Assembly (NCBI RefSeq): GCF_963855985.1
Contig: NC_087095.1
Location: 8,008,001 to 8,072,000 of the forward strand
DNA from: Ostrinia nubilalis
Taxonomy: Eukaryota > Arthropoda > Insecta > Lepidoptera > Crambidae
Length of the DNA: 64,000 nt
Reading direction: 5' to 3'
This document shows, piece by piece, positions 10,663 to 21,962 of the stretch. Below the pieces are notes generated by a model. It was not told where the DNA came from and searched no databases. It saw nothing but the letters and a program-made list of their open reading frames with translations. Within the stretch, counting starts at the first letter, position 1. Each line of letters begins with the position of its first letter. The translations under genes and the position numbers were made by a program.

Positions 10663-13600
10663 AATGATAGTTTCATAACAAAAAAAAACTGATAACTCGT
10701 GTGGGGCAGATTTGTTAGTCTTGCGACAGAGAACGCGCTCAATTTTTGTTTTCAAATAAAATTGGACTTTTCGAGCGATTCCCACAATCCGTTACGAAGT
10801 CATAGCAGCGCGAGACGCTCTACTAATTGACCATTATGACAATGGGAAGCTGACAGCAGTGACCCGGTTTATAATATAGCCTATTATAATATACTGGCAA
10901 TTTTCGAAACCACGTCTCACGCTTTTTTGTTTTACACATAAAAGCATCGCTCGCTCGGCTTATTAATAAACAACGTTGCCCCAGAAACGAACCAATATAC
11001 AATTTTACTGACCCGTATCTTTTGTTACAGTATCCGTACTGTTTACGTAATACAAAAGAAGTAAGAATCGGGTTAGGGGTAAGTGTAAGGGGTTAGGGGA
11101 AAAAGGGGTGAATCTTTGACTGAGCTACACCCGCGTTAAAATCGGCGTAAGACAATAAAAGAGGCTTACGTCACTCTATCATACAAGCCTTTTGCTTTTT
11201 GAAAATAAATACCGGTACAGGCAAGATAAGATGCCTATGCATTTGTTCTTGACAATTCCCTATTCAATACTTATTTGTAAAATAAACGACAACCTTCTAC
11301 AATTTTCATGGCGTAGTTTCAAGCTTTCAAATTAGAGCCTGAATTATGGCAAAAGTCTAAATTTTTTTTTGTTTTAATAAAACTGGGGTGGTTTTTTCTC
11401 AAAAGTGGCAGTTGCATTTTACTATGTAGGTAGAATGGTGATGCTGTATAAATCAGAATCTCCGGCTATTTATTAATAAAATTCTGTTAATTTCTCGGTG
11501 AGTAAACTGTCATCATAGAAATATTTATAACAAATACAGGTTCGACTCGTAACTCGTCGGCAAGGTGGAATTTTTATTGATTCGCCTTAATTGTAGGTAT
11601 GGCTTAGAACCAGTTTTTGTGAAACCAATCGAATCAGCGGAAAGTTCGGATTGTTAGTGGTTTGATACTAAAATCATTAGCTAAATTAAATTATGGTTCT
11701 TTGTGTTATTGCACGATGAAAACAATAATTGAAATTATAATGTTGTATGATACAATAATGCATAATTTAGAAACAATAATTGTTGGGGTAAAATATAACT
11801 AAATTACTAGGGTGGTTCCTATGATTGTTTTAAATCAAAGTGACATTTTAGTAAAACGCGATGATTGGAGAAATATTTTTGCCTTCTAGCGTTACGTTTA
11901 ACATCTTTGTAGATTATAAATTATCAAGTAGGTACAGCATAGTTACTTAATCTACGAGTAAAACTTAGGTAGAGTTCCATTTGACCTTTGGCAAAAACAC
12001 CGACGTCCAAGTCTGGCGTTCAAACGTTCAAAACACAGCGTTGTCTGTGCTTCCAAGCAAAGAATCGGGGCCATTTGATCGTCCGTTATGTGCACAAGGA
12101 TGGCCGCAACGGGACACCGGCCAAAGTTGTCCTGCATATTGATTTCGTTGTCAAATAAACTTGCAGTACATCATGGAATGCGGTACCGTTAGCAATAATA
12201 CGTATATCTTCTATGTTCACTAATTAAGCAAATTAATAATTTAGCGTTCACGTAACGAGAATATAAAAAAAAGTTTTATGTAAGTTACAGGTACCTATTC
12301 TATTTCATGCTTATAATGATACAAATATGATACAACTACGAAGTTGCTCTTATTCCTAGTCAGATAAGGTTCTGAATTGAAATTTTTGGCTTGAGCGCAC
12401 TCATCTTCTGGTCAAGTATGATTTTTTATACTAAATTCATCCTTTAGTAAACATGCTCAAGCTGGAAGTCTCAATCTAGAAACTGGGCCTTTATCTACAT
12501 TTTTAAGGATATACGTGGAAGTGAATACTAATGCTTACTACTTATGAGTAATCACCCTTATCATGGAAGATGGTTGACATCTTATAAATATGAGCTGATA
12601 CATTAAAGGGCCTTTCCTCGGGCACCTACACATACCCACTAATGTGAACATACCTTAATTAAACGAATATAAATTAAACCTTTCCGCTGTCGCTTCAGTT
12701 TGCTTTTCAATTTAGTTGGCGGTTATAATTAGTGATGTGCCAATTATTACGGAAGTATAAATCGAATAAGTATAGAACTGCGGATTCTATTAATTGGTCA
12801 GGATTATTCAATCAGCAATTTATATTATCTATGAGAGATTATCGGTTAAAATTCATATTGGGTGCGTGTAGTTATTAACAGGAATTGAGTGCGGATTGAT
12901 TTAATTCGTGCGAAATTGCTATCAAATTCCATTCCTTGACATGAGAGACATGAATATTTAATTAATGTATCCTGTTAAATATGCATGGCATTATCGCTTT
13001 ATTAATATTGGAAACGATGGGATTGAATTATTTAGTGAAACATTGTATGCTTTTTAGGGGAGGCTAGGTAAAAGTTTGATTTCAAAGCGCACAAACTGGT
13101 ACTTGGAGAGAATTAGATGTTAGTAATTTGAGGTGCTTCCAGTTACTATAATTCTCAGTTAAAGTAAATCAGCACTAACCAGCAGTCTAATACTTCTTAC
13201 CTAACCATTTCAACATAGATAAGTACGTACCTACCTAACATACTACTATTTCGGATACCCTTACGAGGAAAATGTTTTCAAATAAAAAATAAAGTTGGCA
13301 TTATTGTTCTACTTTAGCGGGTTCTCGCGGAAACAATCAATTTTACATACATTATACCTTGTTAACGATAATGTGAAGTAATAAATTTGACTAATTTAAT
13401 GGATCTAAACGCAAAGCAATTATTATTACAGCCTTTTGATATAATGCGCGCTGAAAAATGTATTGAAATGTTTACAAATGTCATAAAATAGATCATGATA
13501 AGTATTATTGTATTACTGCCGTGATAATTGGAATTAATTTTGTTCAATTTGATTTCATAATTAAACGCATTTCGGTTAGCACACTGTTCGCTTTTACTAT

Positions 13601-14097
13601 TCACAGAAGGCACATCTGGTTGATAAATTGTTTCAAAACGTGATAGTGATGCGAAAGCCAATCATCCAATCATCGATAGTACGAACAAATGACCGCTGCC
13701 GAATGCTCACTTTCACATTTTACACTCGTGCACTCAAATTTGAATGAATCGAAGAAAGTAAGAGGCTTTTTCTTTGCTCAATCTGTTTGAAGATACGTGT
13801 ACACTTACGCACTCAATAGGCAATATTAAATAACAGGCGAAATTGATTTTCTCTTCCGTGGGCTGTTTCGCACGCGTTGTGTACCTGCAAACAAAACCAA
13901 GCGTCAGTTACAACATCCAATGCAATTATAAACAGTCGATTCTTAACTTACATTTATTAATTACGTAGGTACGTTTCCTTTGATTTTTACGACTAAATGT
14001 AATAACAACGGAAACGGGGCATTTATAGTTATCTCATGAAGCATGATTGCTTAAAACATGCTTTTAATGTAACGAGTACCATTCCTTTGATAAAATA
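10663..14097. other. No gene recognised, apart from the G-rich run
   Basis: No exon or bounded repeat is supported. A minus-strand open frame (11952-12137, 61 codons) is richer in GC than its surroundings, but I recognise no domain and it has no splice context. The G-rich run at 11070-11108 is listed separately. Confidence 0.5.
11070..11108 (+). other. G-rich run with G-quadruplex potential
   Basis: Five G tracts of 3-4 bases (GGG, GGGG, GGGG, GGGG, GGGG) are separated by loops of 3, 9, 3 and 5 bases. Two of the loops read TTA, so the run resembles an expanded telomere-like GGGTTAGGGG. Insect telomeres are normally TTAGG. No gene is adjacent. Confidence 0.5.
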
Positions 14098-14615
14098 TAC
14101 TCAACATCAAATAAACCGCACCTTCCGCGACGCGAACTTTAACGATTTTCTTCTGACACAATCATGGTGCCCCAACAATATTGGTGTCATTTGAAAGCCC
14201 AATAAATATCCTTAAAGAAAAACACATTTAATTTCTTAATAAATGATTAACATATACCATAAATGTGACTTGAAAAAATACCTCACTTTGGGCCCACCTA
14301 TGGGATCAATTAGACCAATTTTTATGGTTATAAAACCAAATAATGATCTCACGTGTCCTCTTTAACAGATGGATAGCGATTAATCCCAACTTAACAGTTT
14401 TATAGCCATAAAAGTTGGCTCTAGCGTAACTACCTATTTTTTGAAGAAGTGACTCTGGATCCTTCTAAAGACACATTTTTGGGGTAAAAACCTTTCCTTT
14501 AATGAAATGAAGGTTAGAACTAGGCTTTCAAATGGTGCCAATATTGGTGGGAAGTGGGGAAGCATACGTTTGAAAATGCTTGTCGCGGGAGGTGCGATTT
14601 ATTTGATGTCGAGTG
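14098..14615. mobile_element. Diverged palindromic MITE with possible TA duplication
   Basis: The left end reads ACTCAACATCAAATAAACCG and the right end is its diverged inverse. Matching continues inward (GCACC-CCGCGAC; CCAATATTGG-CATTTGAAAGCC) to a centre near 14370, where TTTTTATGGTTATAAAAC is mirrored. The whole 518 bp is therefore one imperfect palindrome. The outer bases fit a TA target duplication, but TA is self-complementary and cannot prove it. No coding sequence. Confidence 0.65.
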
Positions 14616-15625
14616 TAGTAATATTTGGAAACTCTCATAGCTGAAGCAGCAAATTTGAAAGTACTTGGTCTTATGAAATTACGAAACTCCTACAAGAAGC
14701 TTCGTTGAAAATTGGACGATGTTTTACTTAATTAGCTTCAGTTAAGTTTGTTTGTCGTGATAGTTTAACTTGTACTTCATTTTCAGTAAAATAATAAGCA
14801 AGAGCGAGGGAGGTAACGAGTTTGGTATACAAATCTTGAGTATTCTTGCGCCTTTTATTCTCTTGTGGATTGACGTAAAATTGTTTCGCGAACTTTACCA
14901 TATGAAGTTTACTTGGTAACGGCGCAAAGGGAATTAAAATAAACAAGTTCATATACCAAATTTTAGCTCAAGGCGCAGCGGAATTCATTCACAAGGCTGA
15001 AACTTCAGTTCTGAAACTAACAAGCGAATCCTAGTTTGATTTAGTTAGGAATTCGGGAACGATAGCGCATAAACTTTGAGGGCGTTGTAAAAATGTGTGC
15101 GTAGCGATGTAAAGTGCATAGCTGCATTTTATTGTAGATCGCTGCTATCGGTTTACGGTAGCCGAGGCGCTCTGTGACCCAGTTAGCGTAACTGCACATA
15201 GCTGCAACACGTTTTGCAAATTAACTATAAAATACACTGTATAGACGAGATTGTTTAATGTCTTTGAAGTATACCGCGATTCTGATATTTTATATGTCAT
15301 CACTTTTCATAGTAAAGTAAATAGTATGTAATATCACCATTTACTAAGTATATGGTCATAAGTAAGATGTCAAAAACCTGCGAATGGTAGGCACTGTCCC
15401 TCATATATTAATCTGAAAATTACATAATTTGGATGATGGGCATATTGGGCGTTGAACCAACAGAAACAAAAAGTATACTAAATTAAAGCTTAATACTAGT
15501 ACTTCATTTCATAGTATGACAACAATCCTGAAATGCGCGGGGATACGGCGATAGAGGTCGTTGAATATGCAGTTTCCATAGTATTTCACATCATATTAGG
15601 GTGATAAAAATAGTATTAGGTCAAT
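14616..15625. other. No gene recognised
   Basis: A minus-strand open frame of 74 codons (14728-14952) has no recognisable motif. Nothing else is supported. Confidence 0.5.
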
Positions 15626-15896
15626 TAGATTGCTTTTATCGATCATATTGAGAGTATTGTATCATATCTTACTATCGATTCTATCGATTTAGTAAGTATG
15701 TATACCGAATAAATCATAATCGATTATTCGATTGCAATAATCGATCATATTGCTGAAAATAAGGAATTGAATTAACAATCAAATCATAGTAATGATGGTA
15801 ATCAATAAAATCGATTAATCGAATTGTTAATCGATAAATCGTTATTTGGCAATATCGATTAGTAATCGATCCGTGATCGATTATGCGACAACTCTA
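15626..15896. mobile_element. ATCGAT-rich hAT-like MITE
   Basis: Within about 270 bp there are about ten ATCGAT or ATCGATT motifs. The right end, read inward, is TAGAGTTGTCGCATAATCGA. The left end, TAGATTGCTTTTATCGATCA, aligns with it imperfectly. TAG-initial ends plus a subterminal cluster of a palindromic hexamer match the hAT-like elements at 23859, 32322 and 57311. No 8-bp duplication survives, so the boundaries are tentative. Confidence 0.45.
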
Positions 15897-16787
15897 CAAC
15901 TTAACTGGTAGAAATCCCATTGAAACATGACTGTGTTCATGTCATTTCTCTAAATGGTACCTAGGTATGGTCCTACGCTTATAATGTAGAACATGGTTTA
16001 AAATACTGGGTTGGCCCCACTCCTGAACTATTGGACATAATAATGGATAAATAACTTAATGTATTTAAAATGTAAGTAGATAAGTACATTAAAATTAATA
16101 ATATTTTTTGTTTGAGCAATAAAAGCACCTATTACTATTACACATTATGTCAATTTCCAAGCAAACCCGGGAGTTTTTGGTAGTTATTTATATGAAAATA
16201 TATTTCTAATATTAAGTCCTAACAAATAATAGTAGTTACATTTCTGTTGGTTTTACGCCCAGATTCCATAGAAAAGTGCCCATCATCCTTTCTTCAGATG
16301 ACGTTACGTTTCACTTTAAAATCATGTGTATGCAAATACAGTGAAAGTTTGGCAAAGTTAAGTGAATGTAATAATATTAATAGTTATTCCAAATATTTGA
16401 GCTCTGTATTGTTCGTAACGTTACACCAACTTTCAATTGTTAGCTTATGTAACTTTCGGTCCAAGAAAGCTAACACAGTCCGCTGGAGAACCATACAAGG
16501 CTTGATATTAAGCTATATTGAACCAACAATATGAAGCCTTTTATCTTTCTACATCAGTGTCTTCAAATAAACAGTGATTGTTAAATTATTTCTACAATCA
16601 GTCATTGCCAAATATATTTACGGAAGGATACCATTTGTATTATTGTAGATGTTGTACAGTAATAAATGTTAAATTACAATTTCCCTAATTAATTGGCCGA
16701 ATAACATTTGATTGCAAAGCAATTAACAAAGAAAAAAAAATTTTTTAAACCAATTACATTGATGTTCATATTTTGTTAGTTTATAGA
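15897..16787. other. No gene recognised
   Basis: A 95-codon plus-strand open frame (16247-16534) shows no known domain and ordinary composition. I treat it as chance. Confidence 0.5.
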
Positions 16788-17036
16788 CTACTAGCTTTCC
16801 GCTCGCGGCTTCGCGCGCGTGGACTACATTATCTACATATTTTACGGAACCCTATTTTTTTCCAAAATAAAATTTAGCCTATGTTACTCGTGGATAATGT
16901 AGCTTTAGAATGGTGAAAGAATTTTTAAAAACGGTCCAGTAGTTTTTGAGCCTATTCATTACAACCAAACGAACAAACAAAGTTTTCCTCTTTATAATAT
17001 TATTATAAATAATAATAAAATAATAATAATAATGTA
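16788..17036 (+). repeat. Interspersed repeat, second copy, (ATA/AAT)n tail
   Basis: It starts CTACTAGCTTTCCGCTCGCG, with GCTTCGCGCGCGTGGACTAC after it. The middle has GTGGATAATGTAGCTTTAGA and CGGTCCAGTAGTTTTTGAGC, then CCTATTCATTACAACCAAAC, and it ends in an ATAATA-rich tail. It matches block for block the copy at 5492-5690. Likely the 3' part of a non-LTR element family. Confidence 0.65.
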
Positions 17037-17480
17037 GATTAGTGTAGATGATGCGATAGAGCAGTGTTCACGTGAATACCGCATTATGTTTGAATTTATT
17101 TATGGTACACTGTTTAAGACAATCTATAATTAATTATTGTCTGTTTAATTTAACTTCAGTTTTAGTGGACATAATATTATTATATGCTCTCTAGTTGAAC
17201 TGTGTCGATATCGTAACACCATTCATAGAAATTACATTTATCCACCTCTATGTCATTTGTTACGTGTTTTTTCCTTTAGTTTCTTGTCAATTTCATTAGA
17301 CCCCGCATATCCTAGTTATCCCATATTAACCCGGGCCCGGGCGGGAAATGTGAACGATCTGCACATTATCGCGCCTATTAGGTGTCGCTTCGTTAATCAA
17401 GCCCCCTCGGAATGGAGGGGCGAGCTTGGTCTAGCCTGGGAAGTAACAGCCAGTTCGTTCGTTCGTTTCACTTAGTTCGT
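17037..17480. other. No gene recognised
   Basis: Contains a short GC-rich patch (about 17329-17420). No feature is supported. Confidence 0.45.
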
Positions 17481-17545
17481 TCCAGCAGTGGACGTCCAAA
17501 TGACGTCCACTGCTGGACAAAGGCCTCCTCCAAGGATTTCCATAA
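17481..17545 (-). repeat. LINE 3' fragment with a perfect 16-bp hairpin
   Basis: The minus strand carries the QQWTS-type LINE end (17502-17545). Its last 16 bases are repeated in inverted orientation at 17481-17496 (TCCAGCAGTGGACGTC) across a 5-nt loop, giving a perfect 16-bp stem. The fragment follows a (GTTC)n tract, which is the simple tail of this LINE. Confidence 0.6.
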
Positions 17546-17896
17546 AGATCGGTCTGCCAGTCTGTTCACCAGCCACAGCCACAGCCAGTACAATAAAAAA
17601 CATAACCCTCCTTCTGGCGCAGTCGGGTAATAAATATTCAAGTTCTTATCTTATAGGGCTGTAGGGCGAGCTGCCGCTGAACTGGGCTGTAAGACAATAG
17701 TGAACTTATTTTTGGTTTAATTTCTACTTGCTACTACCAGGCCTGGCTCACTCCGCGCGGTACATCCGATAATTACCTACAGCGAAGCGCCCCGCCGGCG
17801 GGTTTTATATCAGTCGAGTGTCACGCGCGCGCCCGTCAGGACGCTGGCGTGCGTTGTAGTACGTACCTAATTATATGATCGAAGTATTATTTAAAA

Positions 17897-18000
17897 ATGG
17901 ACATAAAGAGAAAGAAATATTGTGCGGCGTTCGAGTGTCTAAATTCGAAAAGAAATCTACCGGATTTATCTTTTTTTTCGCTTCCCAGAGATGCTGAAAG
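17897..18000 (+). pseudogene. THAP-domain first exon (copy 2, frame open to the donor)
   Basis: The reading frame is open from the ATG for 34 codons to the splice donor (AG followed by GTATAT). It shows the first Cys pair (residues 9 and 14), then LPDLSFF and P-R-D-A-E-R, as in THAP zinc fingers. Compared with copy 1, the residue before the second Cys is Glu instead of Gly, and the T run is eight rather than nine, which keeps the frame. No downstream exon with the remaining zinc ligands was found, so this is a captured fragment, not a gene. Confidence 0.55.
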
Positions 18001-18049
18001 GTATATTATCCATGTAGGTAATCAATGATTCTTAGGATAGTATAGGAAC

Positions 18050-18081
18050 CTTAGATTAATAAAGCCAATAATTAATCTAAG
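18050..18081. mobile_element. 32-bp micro-insertion with 8-bp target duplication
   Basis: An insertion with 11-bp inverted ends CTTAGATTAAT sits inside copy 2 of the THAP element. It is flanked by ATAGGAAC on both sides (18042-18049 and 18082-18089). The allelic position in copy 1 (about 10100-10108) has a single ATAGGAAC and no insert, which is a paralogous empty site. The ends are the same as those of the 2.7-kb unit at 58658-61336, so this is a minimal, internally deleted member of that family. Confidence 0.8.
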
Positions 18082-18465
18082 ATAGGAACCTAACCTACCA
18101 TGACTACTGCTCAGAATGCGTTCGTTCGTTTCAGCCAAATGACGTCCACTGCTGGACAAAGGCCTCTCCCAAGGTTTTCCATAATGAATGCGTATGAGTC
18201 ATGAATGCTACATAATAATATGTACCTCATTACTTAAAAGAAGATTAATTATTTTTTCACTAGAAAGCAACCCTAACAGCGTAAGAAGAGTTCAGAGGCA
18301 CGCGATAGAAAGAGACAAAACTTGTAGGTGAATAAAATTGTAGGTACGTAGTGCTGTGCGAGCTGAATTCCACTTTATCGCGTCGTAGCAAGACTCGCAT
18401 TTATTTAAATCGTCTTGCGGAGTAATCCTTCTGTACCTGTACTATTACTTATTCTGTGCTACTAC

Positions 18466-21400
18466 TTGATCTACTAAACTGTAACTGTTGTCGAGTCCAA
18501 TCTGAGTAGGTAAAAGATTTGTCAATGATAAGGTTTTCTGGGAACAAGCTTATGTGCTATCTATGGTGTTTTCCCTTGTTTTTCACTTTATGAACTGACT
18601 GCTCTCATTATGCTACGGTCGTGTAACGGAATGCATTCGCGGTGTTGCGGACCGCAAGATGGCGGAAGTGATCTCTGATTCGATTACCTGCGCCTAACCA
18701 GAATTCTATGTATGTGCTAACTTAATCCTAACACAAAATCAATTTTATAACCCTGTCAGGTCTTTGGTAGATCTATAATTTGGCATGCAACCATGAGATC
18801 ATCCATTACAATGCTTGAGCAAAAACTTGGTTTTTATTCTGCAGCAGATGAAGTTACTATATGTATATTTGTTTGTCGCGGATTTGCACATCATAAAACT
18901 TAAATGTGGGTCAAAACAAATATAACGCGGCGGCTTGTTTACAAATATGGCATCGTAACTGTTAAAACAAATGAAGCTTTAAAAACGGACCATCCCGAAA
19001 GTGAATAAAACCAAAATACAGCCAATAGCCACATTGATATTGGTTTCCAATCATTTGTTTGTGATGCGCTGGAAAGTCGGCCCGCTGCGACCTATGCCGC
19101 ACGTACGTAACATACGTGACGCGGCCAAAAACGGAAAGCGACTCATTGTCAGTGTCACTCGTCCATTGACTGCTTTACTGTTAGCTACAGCCTTTTTCTA
19201 TCCCCCTCCCGATATGGCTTCGGACGCGACTTCCATATTCATACTTCATTTAGAAGTGAAAGAGCAGGATCGGTCACGGATGGACGAAACTTTAATGCTT
19301 CTTTCTTTACATTTTAAACCCGTGGCATCATAGTTAAATAGCTCCATGCGGTAATTAAGTTCGAGAAAGCCATCGACAGGTATTAAGTAGGCGTTTCCGC
19401 GACGAGTCGCGGAGGCGCTAAGTCTCTACTCAGGACTTAGGTTCGTAGGCCTAAGTCGGTCAGTGTGCCAAACGAAGCAACCCAACTGGTATTACAGACA
19501 ATTATCTGGTCTATGGCAATATATTCGTGAGATGAAGACGTAAGTGACGGTGGCAAAAGGTAATTAGACGGGGAAAGTTATCGGCTAAGAGTTTCAATTG
19601 TTTCGTTGAATTTCGTCTCGCACACTCTTGAGCGTTTGGGCCGATTCATTAGAAACTTTGTCTTTATGTTTACTTCAATGGAAGTAAGAGGACTTTACAA
19701 ACTCCGATACTTATTTGTTTTTGGATCATTAGGTCTTGAAAGTGTAATAACATTGTTCTCCACTTTATTCGGACCCTCGTAGCACATAAAGCAATAGTAC
19801 TTATGGTAAATCGAGTAGCCCAAAATACATTGACAGTTTTTGGGAGGAAAATATTGCGCAATATCGTTATCACGAAATATGTCTCCAACAAACCCCCACT
19901 ATTCACGTGTTGGTGGTATTTTCCATTCCATCTAATGTGAAATGACGCAAAAGAGGGCTCAGAACAACTTGAGATTTTATCGGCAGAAAGAAATCTTGTT
20001 AGAAAATAGGAAGTCAACAGTTGGAAACTAGTTGTAGGTTTATACGAGTAAAAGTATTTTACCTGACCTAAAAGGAGCATTTTCTTCGACCGCACTTGTT
20101 GTGAAGAGTAATTGCAATGATGGGCACACAAAGTAGCAATTTACTTTGAAAAAGTGGGCACTTTGAATTGTTTTATGTTACAAGTACTCAAGTTTTGCTG
20201 TCGCTTGGCTATGTAATATTTACGTTTTCGCCGAGTCACGCCCGACACGATCCAAAAAAGTAAAAGTAGAAATATTTAAATAGTTGTGAGATGAATTAAT
20301 GACTCGACAACTGCAAGTGGACAGGAGGTCGCTTCGTGACGCAGTAGTGCAGACTGACAGTAAAGTAGAAAAGCACAAAAACCCAGATAAAAATCTCACG
20401 TGTGAAACGAATTTTGCGGTCAGTTTGGGGTGAGTCATGTTTTAGGGTTTTACTTTTATACGTTTCGGTTTCAACCGGACTTTGTTGGAGTCATTGTTTA
20501 TGTTTTAGAGCCTCGGGGTTACGAGCTGCATATATGAGTCTGTTAGGAATGGCTTTTTATATCTTTCTATCCAAGGAAAGTACAACAATCGCCAGTCAGC
20601 ACCAGTACCTATGCTCTTACTGAAACAAATGATGCCAAAATGATATTTTTATCTTGATTTGCCGCAGTCCTCGTTGTGACACGGCTTCAGTATTACAGTA
20701 TGGAAATTAGGTTTCCTTAATATTTCAACCGATAGGTATTTCAGTACCTTATTATCCAGTCATACTTTACTAAAGAATTCATCAGCTAAACAATTTAATG
20801 ATTGAACCAAATAAAGTATTTGTCTTTCTAATAAGGAGAGACGATAACAAATAAAACCATAAACATAAATTTATACATCAACAACACCTGAAGCTGAATA
20901 TACCTGGCAAACGAGCCCCAAATTCGCTACTTGATATTCGTGCTCTATTCTCTGCACTTCCTCGTCGAGGAGGATGTTTCATATATAGAGCGGCAGCGCC
21001 CCCTTTTGAGGCGATAGCGAATTATTATTAGCAGTAGCGCGTTCGTTGAACCACGACCGTTAGTTTACGCATTAACACTCGCTGTATTAGACATGACATC
21101 AATAACAATCGGCCAATCGGTCGCTCTTTTTGAAATAGGTTTCGTTAACGGTTGGCTGACCTATGGCTAGAAAGCAACTCATCTGTTTCACGGGCGGAAT
21201 GGGAATGGTGCTTAATCAATGGTATAATATTTGCAATTGTTGTCGGTATGTAGAACCGGCTCTCTAAAGCTTCATAGCTGAGATTAGTTCTCTCTTTACA
21301 TTAGCGGTTGCGTTAATATTACTTGTTACCAACATTACCAAATACAAGATATTCAACCTAAAATGGGTGTAATCTTAAGGTCCATGACTGTACTTTTAAG

Positions 21401-21898
21401 GAGCTTCAAGTATTAAATCATGCCTTACGATTTTGTCTATTCTTCAAAGTGATTTCTCGATGAATAGTAGAACCAGCGTTGATGCTATTTGCAAATTATT
21501 TCGGCTACCTATCTTATTGTTTGTTTTCTAATGAAACAATTGAGTAGGTATAACGTTTAAAATAGTAGAAATCGCTAAGCAGTTATCGCTGTCAGCTGTG
21601 TTGACTGAAGATTAACCTCAAGATGCTGACGTGCGGTAGTTAGCGGTAGTTAGTGTAGATAGCTACGACCTATTTGAAGTTAATAACCTGGTAGGTTGAG
21701 GTTTATACATGGTAGGTATATCTACTAAAGACTTGCGAGTAATTAATGTCACTGCTTATTAAATTGCTAGGCATACTTTAATATTATGTCAACTATCCCT
21801 TAGATGAAATTTTGGTGCTTTTATTCATTTTGAAACAACGATGCTATCCAATCTGTTATTGAACCTTCTCTGATTTTATTGTATCAGTATTAGTTGCA
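18466..21898. other. No gene recognised
   Basis: Open frames at 19001-19333 (plus, 110 codons) and 19670-20131 (minus, 153 codons) have no start methionine in good context and no domain I recognise. An AAGATGGCGG motif (18656-18665, YY1/Pho-like) and a CpG-richer patch (about 19070-19150) are the only points of note. Confidence 0.45.
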
Positions 21899-21962
21899 TT
21901 AGGCTTGGACACAGGTAGAGAAAGAGTGATTCACTCTCTTTCCCTCTATGTTTCCATGCCTA
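21899..21962. repeat. 64-bp imperfect palindrome
   Basis: The left arm TTAGGCTTGGACACAGGTAG is mirrored by the right arm ending GTTTCCATGCCTAA. The two arms meet around GAGTGATTCACTC. It has the form of a very short MITE, but no flanking duplication can be fixed. Confidence 0.5.

Larger units (their letters stand above)
17738..18458 (+). mobile_element. DNA element carrying a THAP exon, copy 2
   Basis: This 721-bp unit is closely similar to 9796-10467 over its whole length and has the same CAGGCCTGG start and TTCTGTG end. It is flanked by the 7-bp repeat CTACTAC (17731-17737 and 18459-18465); the next base outward also matches (G), so the duplication may be 8 bp. It carries the THAP exon remnant with an open frame (17897-18000), the same internal LINE fragment (about 18131-18182), and a 32-bp micro-insertion absent from copy 1 (18050-18081). 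Confidence 0.75.

Noticed and set aside
11952..12137. A 61-codon minus-strand frame starting at an ATG and richer in GC than its surroundings
   Set aside because: Too short, no domain recognised and no splice signals; kept only as a note in the stretch description.
13362..13661. A 99-codon minus-strand frame
   Set aside because: No domain; starts and stops as expected by chance in AT-rich DNA.
19001..19333. A 110-codon plus-strand open frame
   Set aside because: Non-ATG start, no recognisable motif, overlaps a mildly CpG-rich patch that could create the frame by chance.
19670..20131. A 153-codon minus-strand open frame
   Set aside because: It begins with a non-ATG codon, has no domain I recognise, no promoter or splice context, and its composition matches the AT-rich background.
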